Of a DNA stretch of 64,000 nt, positions 9,662-21,700 are shown one piece after another. Each line of letters begins with the position of its first letter. Position 1 is the first letter of the stretch. The stretch lies in contig DIDE01000086.1 of the NCBI GenBank assembly GCA_002417975.1, positions 1 to 64,000 of the forward strand, in the 5' to 3' direction. The stretch is from Eggerthellaceae bacterium UBA5808. GTDB taxonomy: Bacteria; Actinomycetota; Coriobacteriia; Coriobacteriales; Eggerthellaceae. A program made the position numbers and the translations under genes. A model generated the notes under the pieces. It was not told the origin of the DNA. It saw nothing but the letters and a program-made list of their open reading frames with translations, and searched no databases.

Positions 9662-9722
9662 GGCTTAACGCTTATCTGTACGCGCGCTGAAGTGCTGGTA
9701 ATCAAGATCGGGAGCCAACGAA

Positions 9723-12700
9723 ATGAACAAAAACAGACAGCATGCATTACCGTGGGAACAAAGTGAATGGATACTGCGGAGAGTTGTTAATGTACTCTTT
9801 GCTGTCATTTTAGTAATAGGTCTATGTCCGACGCTGCAAATATCGGCTTTGACTGCGAGTCAGGTTACCCCTGGCGATAGCCAAAGTCAGCAGCAGACCC
9901 AGGACCAGGCTCAGGGCCAGACCCAAGATCAGACTCAAGATCAACTTCAGCAACAGGCTCAGCAGCAAGAACAATCTTCTATTGATTATAAAAATGATCT
10001 CGCACAAGCGAAAACAGCGTACGAAGATGCGCTGAAAACACTTACGTCTGCCCAAGAATCATTACAGGCACTTCAGCAAGCATCGTCGACAGACGATGAT
10101 GCACTGTCGCAGGCTAAGCAAGCTGTGACGGATGCACAAACGGCGTCCGATGCTGCGCAATCTACGTATAAGACTCTGCTCGCACGTCAAGATGGCTCAC
10201 TTGTTTCGGTTGGCGATGCCGTAAGCTACAGCTTTGATTGGAAGAATAAGACATCAGATTCGACTCCGGTAACGATTACTGCTCAGCTTCCTCAAGGCGT
10301 CGATTACCTATCATCGAGTTCCGGCGTATATGACGCGCAGAGTCGTATGGTGACGTGGACCGTTCAAGCTTCCGGTGGAGATAGCGGTACTGTTACGCTT
10401 AACACAATCATCTCCGATCAAGCGACGGGACTACTTTCCGTTGTCGCTCATGTTTCTATTAACGGAACCGAAGATACATCTCAGGCACAGACGCTTATCC
10501 ATCCGGTGGCATCTCTTACGTACACCGATGTTGGCGACAATCCTCATCCTGCACTTGGCTCATCGATGAACTATCGGATTGATTATGGCAATGGAACCGA
10601 TGCTGCGGCGGATGTGGGTATTACCGTGTCTATCCCTGAAGGTGTCGATTATGTGACTGGTTCCTCGAGCGGAGTCTTTGATAAACAAGCGCGTACGTTA
10701 ACATTCCAAAAGAGTGATGTACCTTCGAAAGAAGTTACTAGTTATACGTTTGTCGTTGTTCCGACGAAGGATTTTACCGATACGTCGTTGAACCTACAAG
10801 CAACGTTGAATGTAGGCACGCAGCTTCCTACTACGGTTCGGAGCGAGACGGTGCTCGCGCAGACTACAAGTACTACTACTGAATCTGTACAAACCGATAC
10901 GCAGGATACCTCGCAAGTACATCAACCTACGACAACGCTGTCTACAGAAAGTTCGGCTGAACCTGAGGAACCTCAGTCGGCTGTGATAACGCAAACGCAG
11001 ACGGCAACAGCTATTGGGACCAACCCGGATACTGCGACGGCAAAAGCTCATTTAAGCCAATTTAAAATGTTGGGTATGATTGATGGCGCTGGTTCGTTTG
11101 ATGCCACCGCGGGTGATGGCAACGACGTTAATAATTCGAATAATATTGTGCGTACCTATGACCAAGTCGTGTATAAGACAGGGTATTCAATCGACTTGGC
11201 AAATAATAATGATCAAGACAAAATCGTCAGTGGCACCATGCACTTTGAGATGACGCTGCCCGTTGGGTCGAGCGTTGCATCGTGGGATACGAAGACGATG
11301 GCATGGCTCCAAAACGCAAAAGTAACCGATACGGGATCATCTCAGACACTTACGGGTGATGTCACTATTTCGTCTGACACGGGGAGTACATTTGCCCCGC
11401 GTTCAGGAACGATCAATTGGGTTATTGCGGTAGGTAGTGCTGCGAATAAAACGATTATCGGTGCGCCAACATGCAAGATGTGGATCGATGACGCAACAGA
11501 TAATACGCTCAGCATTAGCGGGAATACTGATACATATAAGGTAACCGTATCGGCGGCGCCGAACTATAATATGGCTATTTCTGCTGAGGCAGGCGGATCG
11601 TATAGCGGCAAGAATCGTCAGTCGTATGGTCTTGTATTCCAGCTAAAAAATAAGGCGCTTGCCGATGGATCGCTTAAAGGTATCTTGGGACTCGAAAAAG
11701 TTGATGGAAGAAAATCTGTCTCTTTTCATGTGGTATTCAAATCTACGATAGCAGCGGTCAATAGTGGTATCAGCGTTATTGACTACAAGCAAAACAATGC
11801 TTCGGCTGCGGGTAGCCAAGGCATACTGACTGCATCAGAAATAGCATCAGGCGTTCCACTTGATAATGACGGTACGTCAAGGGAAACGCTCGATAACCAA
11901 GTGTATGACGGTGGGCAATGGGCGATGTCGGCGACTGGCCAAGATGCTTCTTTTGTTGTAACAGGTGTCGAGGTTGATCCAGAGGTTGCTAGTGGAGTGC
12001 GGGTTAAACATACTGCTTCGCATAGCTCATCGCTGACTCCGGATTATGACGAATCGACGCTCTGCCTCTCTTCCGGAATGGTTACCATATCGTACCCAAC
12101 GGTGGCTAATTCTTCGGGATCGCTAACGGCAACGGTGGGGACGTTTAGTGCAGAGAGCATCTCGGGCGTGCAAAGTACGACTGAGACAACAACAGCTGAC
12201 AATGTGACAACGTTTCCATTGTCTTGGTCGAATTCAACGAGTTCTGGTTCTTCTAATGGCATCGAAGTCGATCAAGGCATCGTGGTGCTCAAAGATGGAT
12301 CTCCTGTGCGTCAGATCAATCGTGATATAACGGGAACAAATGATGGAGCGACGGCGGTAAGTACAGGGAGCTATCCCGTTGATGGTGCGGGGAGTCAAAC
12401 ACTCATATACAAGGTTCCCTACGCAACCGATTCTGTGACAGCGCTCACACCAGGCGATACGCTTCGTTATGGTGTTGACGTTGAGCGGTTGCAAAACTAT
12501 ATGCCGGGGAGTTCGTTTAATGGCCAGAATTCAAGTGGCTGGTCAAATCGTGTAGCGGATTATGAGCCGTTTTCGTTTGGTGGCGGTAATGTTGAGGTAT
12601 TTCAAAAGATCGATGGCAATGCTGTTGAGCCGGTAGAAAATTCGACTTTGTGGAGCATTAACGATCTTGATTTTAGTGATTCATTGCGCGATACCGTGTT

Positions 12701-15700
12701 TGGAACATCGTGGGAAAACACCAACGCATCGCTCAACCGCTATAAAGCTGAAGGCAGACTTTCGACCGAAGTATCGATCAAGTATGTTGCGAAAAAAGAT
12801 GGCGCCAACTGGACATCGGATACGGAGATGGAGAATTCTCGCCTTCTTAACGATAATGGTGGCATTAAAACGACCAGTAATTTTGAAGTTTATGATTCCT
12901 ATACTGCGCTTAAGGCTGCAGGAAAAATTTGTGTCGGGTTTTATTACAACGCGACTATGCCAGATATGTCGGCATCGCTTATGAATGTGCGTCTCTCACG
13001 CGAACAACAATGGGCGCTCATGTATTCACCGGAGTTGCGGGTTAAGTCGACCGCTGCTGTTAAGAATAATACCTTGACGGGTGATTCTGATGCATATCGT
13101 CTAAAGATGTCGACGACCGATGTTGTCTCAACGACAACTGCGGCGGCGAATCAGACGAATGGCGTCAATGGAGCAACGCGGACGATCAATCAGCCCAATG
13201 GTGTAAGCACGGGTGCTGCTCTTGCTAACCAGTGGTATTCAACGTCTGGCACGGGTACGCAATCAACCGGCACAGGTAAGAATCTCTGGTGGTATGAAAA
13301 TAGTTCCTCGCCTGAGCAGACATCGTTCCCCTACGGCTATGTAGACCGGTCATTTAATGACGGTGCCTACTACGTTCACTATAATAAAGCGGCATCAACG
13401 ACATCTGATCATAGTTCCGACGCTTACGCGCAAAGTTCGATTCCTTATAGGCATAACTATGCGATGCTCGGCGGTACGGGTCTCTATATTGCAGGATATG
13501 GCACGTCAATTGAAAAAAATGTGATGCAGACCGTATCGGTTGATAGCCAATCGCAACAGCGGACGGTATTCAACCTTGATCAGCAACAAAACAGGGTTGA
13601 CTACGAGGTTAAGGCCGGATTGACAGTCCCCGCAAGTGCTACAGGCTATACCGCGCAAGATATTATTACGGTAACCGACACCTTTAAATCGGATAGCTTG
13701 AAGGCATACGATAGCTCGGTGACGGGTACAACGACTGCCGATATAGAGAAAAAATATCATATTGCGTATGGAGGAACCTATACCCAAGACGCGACGACGA
13801 ATGGTGGTGCGGGCGGATCTTGGTCTAACGAAACCGATATGTCCTCGTATCCCTATACGGTTAGCGAGAAGGTTGCCGCAGATGGAACGGTAACACTTAC
13901 GTGGGTATTTACTGGTTGGAATGTTGGGACTCCTCTTCCAACTATTCACTATTCTCTTTCGATGGATACAACGTCTCAGGCAGGAACAAACGTATCCAAT
14001 ACTGCAACAATTCACGCTGCGGCACTCACTGCGGCAGCAGATAAAGCGGCGACTGTTGGTATTACTCCTGTGCGTACGGATGGCGTAATTTTACTTAAGT
14101 CATGCGAAAACGAAATACGTGGCAGCAATGAAGACGCACGCTTTTCCTGGAGTTTTACGAATAGCGTTCTCAATGAAATTAGTGGCATTACCGAATCTCA
14201 CACGATTGCCAAGGCGAATGTCATCGATATCCTGCCTTTTGAAGGCGACTGGCGTGGGTCGACAGCACCTGGTGACTATACGTTTTCCGATGTGACATTT
14301 AGCGGCAATGCGTTGGGGAGTTCGACGGGCATGACGCTGTACTATACGACAACCGATGCCAAAACACTTTTCGAAGATTCTGGATGCTATACGTATACGA
14401 AAGCAGCGGATGGCTCGTACAGTAATGTCCATGTTGACAACGATAAGCTATCAGCCTATGCATTCCCCTCGTGGGATAGTGTGAAGATAACCGTTGATTC
14501 GTCAGGTAAGATTACAAATGGTGATGACGTATCGAAAGCATTGTCGGGTAAAAAAATTACTGCGGTGGGTGTTACTGCAACAAATATCGAAGACAATGGC
14601 ACGTTCTCACTCAACTATCACCATCATTGGGACACTGACCTTACGCATGCTGCATCAGCTCAATTATTCAACTCGGTGAGTTATGCAACATCCGATGGTC
14701 TGAGTGCGACATCTGCCGATTATAGCGTTCCAGCGGCTAACGAAGCTGGTGTTATAAAAGGGTCTGACGTCAATGACCAGACGGCGGTCACGTCGGATCA
14801 AACAATCGATTACTACTTGGCGGTATACAACAAAGATCTTGATTCGCCTTCGTATACCAAGAACGGGCAATCGATGATATATGATACGGCAGGTTACCAG
14901 GCATATAACGTTTCGGTTCAGGATGAAATCCCTGAGGGAACAACGTATGTTGACGGATCTGCTGAAGTACTGCCTGGCTCAACAGGCGCATCAGTTGCAC
15001 AATGGATGAAGTCTGCGCAGACGACACAGGGTGGCTCGGCGACTACGCTGACTGTCCAGGACGAATATACGGGATTTGATCTCAATACTTTTGATGGCAC
15101 TGTGACAACCGATCATGATGTATCTGGAGGCAAGGGATACACTCAATCTGCGGATACAAGCGTCAACACGGTTGGTACGATAGCAGCGAATATTGCTCGT
15201 GATGGTATTTATGGATCGTCTGATTACGTTACTGCTGCAAATGCGACGGGTAGTGATAAAGCGATTGTGAGTTCATCAACTACGAGTGCGGGGCGTACAC
15301 AGCTTCAGTGGTATATCCCATCTCTTAAAGGAACGGGCACATCAAACATAGGGTATACGCAGGTTGGCACAGGGTCCGATACAACATACAACTCTGATTT
15401 GTCGTATTACGTCTTAGAGGGCAGTAATTATCTTCAGACGACGATGACCCAGACTAAGTTCGACAATTACAAGGCATCTCTTGCGGCAGATCCTACAAAT
15501 ACCGAGAAGTACTATAAACGCTCAAGTGCGGTATCGAGTGGCGAATACGTTGTACTTCACTACAAGGTTAAAGTAGGAGAGAATTCCGTTACAGAGAAAA
15601 TTCGTAATAATGCAAACTACCAATCTAACTATTCGATTGGTTCGGTGACACAACCAAATGCGCTCAATACAACGTATGCGCGCTCAACCGATCAGGTTGT

Positions 15701-18700
15701 CCATCCACTCAGCGCGATTCCACAGATCAAGGTTTCGAAGAACGCCCAAGAGCGCATGGTCAAGCAAGGGAATGATGGTGTATTTACAATCGTCGTTGAG
15801 AATTTGGGATCGGACGATCTTCAAAATGTGACGCTTGATGATCCGTATGCAGTTGATTCATCAGGGAAACAGATTGTAGGTTCGTTTGATGCTACCTATG
15901 ATGCGACGCAGGCGCCATCGGCAACAACGATTACGGTCAACGGAACGCACATTGATATTAATTCATTAAAAATTGGCGAATCTATTACCTTTACGTATCG
16001 CGTACCTGTGCCGTCCGATGCAGCTGCGGGGGAGCGCTACGACAATACTGTTACGACATCAGGCGTTGGTGTGAAATCAAAGAAAACAGTAACGGACGAG
16101 GACATTGATTACGTTAAAACACCCAACGATATTCATCCGTCCATCAAGGTAGAAAAGACGATTGCTCAGCATCTCTATAATCCTGGTGAGACGGCGACGT
16201 TTGATATTAAAGTGACGAACACTTCGAGCGAAGCGCTTGAGCAGGTAACGCTTGACGACACAATGATATATGGGTCGACCAAAGGTGCGTTCAAACAAGG
16301 TAGTTGCAGTGTCGCCGCAACGATCGAAGATACTAAAGTTGTGCTAACCGATAACCTTGAGCCTGGCGCAAGTGCGACTGTCCAATATACCTACACAGTG
16401 GCTACGAACGCTGCTGATGATTCGCGGTATGAAAATCTTGTAACGGCAACAGGCATTGGTGTAACTTCACATGAAACGGTTAACGATGCGGATACCGAAT
16501 GGATTAATACGCCTCATGATGAGACGACAATTGCGCCGCAAATTGATGTTAAGAAGACGGTTGATGCGCACGATAAGAATCCGGGTGATAAGGCAACCTT
16601 TACAATTACGGTTACCAACAACGGGGTCGAAGCTCTCAAAGATGTTGTCTTAGACGACGTCATGACCTTTGAAGGGAGCAGCGGATGGTTTGATCGCACA
16701 ACGTGGACGGTATCTGACCCCGAGCATACGACATCAGTTGTACCAGGGGCAACGCATGTTGATATCAACTATCTTGCTGTTGGTGAATCGGTTACGATAG
16801 CGTATTACTTTAACGTGCCGATTGCGACTGATACAACAAGTTATACGTCGAAGACGTACGACAATAAAGTATCAACTGCAGGTACGGGCGTTACGAGCGG
16901 CAAACTCGTAACCGATGATGATATGGATTGGGTGCGCACACCTTCTGTCCAGCCCGAAGGACCCGAAATTAAAGTTTCGAAGGTTGCAAGTGAGCGGCTG
17001 GTCAAACAGGGCGAAAATGCAACGTTTACCATCGTGGTCGAAAATCTAGGACGTGAACATCTCAAAGATGTGACACTTGATGATCCTTATATGGTCGATA
17101 AGAGTGGCAATAAAGTTGCGGGAACCTTTAGCGCAACCTACGATGCGTCACAGGCTCCGTCGGCGACAACAATTTCTGTGAATGGGACGCATATCGATAT
17201 TAATTCGCTCAAGGTTGGCGAGTATATTACCTTTACTTATACGGCTCAAGTGCCCTCGACTGCAGAGGCTGGAACAACATTTGATAATACGGTGACGACG
17301 GCTGGCGTTGGCATTAATTCGGGTACGAAGGTGACCGATGATGATATCGATTACGTCAACACGCCTGATGATATTCACCCTTCGATCAGCGTGAATAAAA
17401 CGATTAAACAGCATACGTGGCAGCCAGGAGAAACCGCAACATTCACGATTGAAGTGACTAACAATGGCGTGGAAACGCTCAAGAATGTAACGCTTAATGA
17501 CACGATGGTGTATGGCGATGCATCGGGTCGCTTTAAACCTGGTAGCTGCAGTGTTGATGCAACGATTAACGATACACAGATTGTGCTAACAGATCAGTTG
17601 GCGCCAGGAGCATCGGCGACGGTCGAATACGAATATACCGTGTCAAAGGATGCGGCGGGCGATTCGCTTTACGACAATCTTGTTACGGCGACAGGCGTTG
17701 GCATTACATCGAACGAACGCGTTAACGATTCTTCTCAGGACTACATCAATACGCCTGCAACAGTTACAAGTCCTGTTCCAAAGATCAAAGTAACTAAGAC
17801 CGTTGATGCACACGATAAGAATCCAGGCGAAGTTGCAACGTTCACGATCAAAGTAACCAATGTGGGTGACGAAGATCTTAAGAATGTTACGTTGCCCGAT
17901 ACGATGGTGTATGGAGATGCAACAGGTGCCTATAAACAGGGAAGTTGTAGTGTAGCTGCAACAATAGAAGATACAAAAGTTACGCTTACCGATACGCTTG
18001 CCGTAGGAGCGTCGGCGACGATGGAATACGTCTTTACGGTTCCTGGTTCAACGACAGATGCTTCGTATAAGGCCAATGTGTACGACAATCAAGTAACAGC
18101 GACGGGTATTGGCGTTACAAGCAATAAACAGGTATCGGATAGCGATAAGGATTGGGTACGTACGCCCGAAAAACGTGAGGTCGTTCCGCAGATCAACATT
18201 ACGAAAAGTGCTGATGCGTCCCTGGTCCAGCAAGGGGCAAAAGGAACCTTTACGATTGTGGTTTCCAATGCAGGAACAGAAGATCTTAAAGATGTGACGC
18301 TTGACGATCCAAAGGTTACCTCGAGTGCAGGTGACGAGATTGTTGGTGCGTTCTCCTCAACCTATGATGCGAGCAAAGCGCCCTCAGCGACGACGATTAC
18401 CGTTAATGGAACGACGGTGACGATTAATTCTCTGAAGGTTGGAGAAGCAATTACGTTTAGCTATTCGTTTGATGTGCCGGCAGCAGCAGCCGATGCAACA
18501 ACCTACGACAATACCGTTACGACACAAGGTACCGGTGTAACATCGAATAAGATAGTTGACGATTCAGATGCGGATTCCGTGTATGTATCGACAGGTACGG
18601 AGACACCTCATATCAAACTTACCAAAAACGCTAACGAAGGCGTTGTTGATGCAGGTAGTGCCGCATCGTTTACGGTTGTTGTTAAAAACAACGGATCAGA

Positions 18701-21700
18701 GGATCTAAAAGATGTTGTTGTGAGCGATCCTGTGGTAAAAGGATCGGATGGTACCGAAATCAAGACAGGCTCATTTTCTGCTGACTACGAAAATCATGCG
18801 CATGCGCCTATCAGCGTTACTATGAGCGATAGCAATCAGACGATTACGATTGATTCCCTCAAAATTGGGGAGTGGCTAACGTTTACCTACCACTTTACTG
18901 TTCCGACTGATGCTGCTTCGGGGACGAACTATGACAATACAGCGAGTGTCGTTGGCGTAGGTGTGACCTCAAATACACAAGTTACCGATGAAGATGACGA
19001 TGATGTAACAACTCCTGGTACCGATCCATCGCCCCAAATTACGATAGAAAAGACGATTACGCAGCATGAATGGAAACCGGGTGAGACAGCTGTCTTTTCT
19101 ATCAAAGTGACGAATAGCGGTAAAGAGACGCTTAAGGATGTAACGCTTAATGATTCGATGGTCTATGGTTCTTCGTCAGGGCACTTTGTGGATGGTAGCT
19201 GCAGTGTGCCAGCAACAATCGAGGCAACCAAAGTAACATTGACAGGGCAGCTTGCTCCTGGCGCTTCGGCGACGGTATCGTATTCGTATCAAGTACCCGA
19301 TGATGCAGCAACGGGAAGTACGTACGATAACCTTGTTTCGACGGTTGGCACGGGCGTTACCAGCGGTAAAAAGGTTACATCGTCTGACGATGAGGACATT
19401 TATACGCCGGGTAGTCCTGCGGTTAATCCTCAGATTACCGTTAAAAAGCGCGCCGATACACGTGATAAACTTCCAGGTCAGCTCGCGACGTTTACAATTA
19501 CGGTAACTAACGAAGGTATCGAAGATCTCAAGGATTTGCATCTCGACGATTCCATGGTATATGGCGATGCTGTTGGCTATTACTTAGAAGATACGGATCA
19601 TCCGTGGAAAGCAAGCGATCCGACTCATACGACGTCAGTCGCAAAAGATGCATCGAATGCTAATCGAGTCAATATCGACTACCTTGTGGTGTCGCAGAGT
19701 GTAACGCTGTATTATCGTTTTTCGGTGCCAACTATTGCAGCAGGAGCTCCTGTTCAGGTTGCTGGGCAATCTGACGAAGAGTTCACTAATGCCTTTAATA
19801 CGTGGATGAACGAGTATGCGGGGTCAACGAGCTATAAAGGAAGTTCATTCGATAACAAAGTGTCCGTTGAGGGAACGGGTGTAACGACGGGCAAAAAAGT
19901 TACCGATGATGACCATGATTGGGTTCGAACACCAACGTGGGATTACACAGCTGGTGATGTGATTAAGGGCAGCGATCCTGCTGATCAGACCACGGTTTCG
20001 CCGGGTCAAGAAATCACGTATTACCTGATTGCATACAATCGCGATCTCGATACATCGTATGGAACGGTTACCGGTGATCCGACGGATAAGATGGGTGTTA
20101 CCGATACGGTTCCCGAAGGCACACATATAGAGTCCGCAGGTGTGCTGAATTCGACGACGACGGATGAACTTAAAGCCTGGACCCAGAGTGTTACTGATGC
20201 CGCAGGTTCAAAGGTCGAGGATGAATATACCGGTCTAGCTACGACAACCTTTAATGACAGCATGGACCATGACGATACGACAGCGGGCAATGTTGCTCCA
20301 ACAACCCCGTCGAATGCGCAGAAGGTATCGGGCCTAACAAATTCGCTGATCACGAATGGCACGTATGCAACGAATGCATCGTCAACAAAATCGATGGTGT
20401 CTTCTGATTCCAAGAGTGTCACGTGGTTCCTTAACTCGATGGCTGGCTCGACCACAAAGACCACAGGCGGTGAATATCAGGTTCTGTATATGAAGGTTAA
20501 AGTCGATGAGGTGCCGGTTTCGGTTGCAAAGATAAAGGATAATGCGCTGTACAAAAATAAATACAAGGCGGTACTTGATGCGAACGGCAATGCACAATCA
20601 TATCCTGCGGTGGTTGCAAGTGATACGGATGCTCTTTCAAGCGATCAGGTTGTTCATCAGTTGCCAACGAATCCTGTTAAAGGTGAGATCGTCAATGGTA
20701 AACAATATGATCCGACTAATGATGGTGTAGCGGAAAATAGTGCAGCAGCGATTGACTATTCCAAGAGTACGAAGGACACGCAGGTGAGCGGTCCGTCCCT
20801 TGAAGTCGGTCAGACATTCAGCTATTTCATAGAGCAACGAATGCCTGAGCTTATTGGCAAAGATGTTGACGACATGACGGCCACCTTTGATGACCCGCTG
20901 CCCGAAGAAGTTGATTATGCGGGGGATGCGACACTCAAGGTGACAGTGAATGGAACCGTTGTTCCAACGAGCTCCTATACCGTTATGCATACAAGTTCTC
21001 CCGAGGATTTAAAGGTCAAAGTGACAGGTCTTAACCCTGCCGATGTGGTGCGTGTCACCTTTGACGTGACGGTTGTTAAATTGCCCGAAAAGAATTTGAT
21101 TAAGAATCAAGCGACAACAATTGTTAATCGTGGGTCGGCAACGAACGATTATACGACCAACGAGATTTATAATCCGACACCGCATAAAGATGTGTACGCG
21201 CCTGCTGAAGGGACGAAAGCAGGTGAATATACCACATCGATTGACGGTAAGGATGTAAATGCAGGGGATGAACTATATTACGAAGTCACCTATGCAAATG
21301 CTCAAGCCGAAGCGAGTGATGTGTCGGTAACAGACACGATTCCGACGTATACCACCTATAAAGCAGGGTCAATTGGATATCGCGTTGTTGATGCTGCTGG
21401 CAATGACATTACTGGATCCGTCACGTGTGCAATGGATGAAGGTAGTGGAAGCAATCTGAGCTGGACATTTAAGGCCGTGCCGTCACATGCGCGCATCGTT
21501 GCGTTCTTCTCGGTGATTGCCGATGCACTTGATATATCCGATTATCCCGAGGGCGCTTATGTCGATAATGTTGCAACGGTAAATGGCGAATCAACCAATA
21601 AGGTGAGGAACCATCTTAACCCTGCTCCCGATGTGCCTGCGAATCCTGATGAACCGTCTGCGTTTACTCCAAGTACGTATGTGCCGAACGTGCTTACAGG

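Noticed and set aside
13506..14015. 169-codon minus-strand frame inside the giant adhesin gene
   Set aside because: Shadow of the biased codon use of the adhesin; no ribosome-binding site or domain.
15717..19935. possible CRISPR array
   Set aside because: The repeats are long, in frame and encode beta domains; there are no spacers or cas genes.
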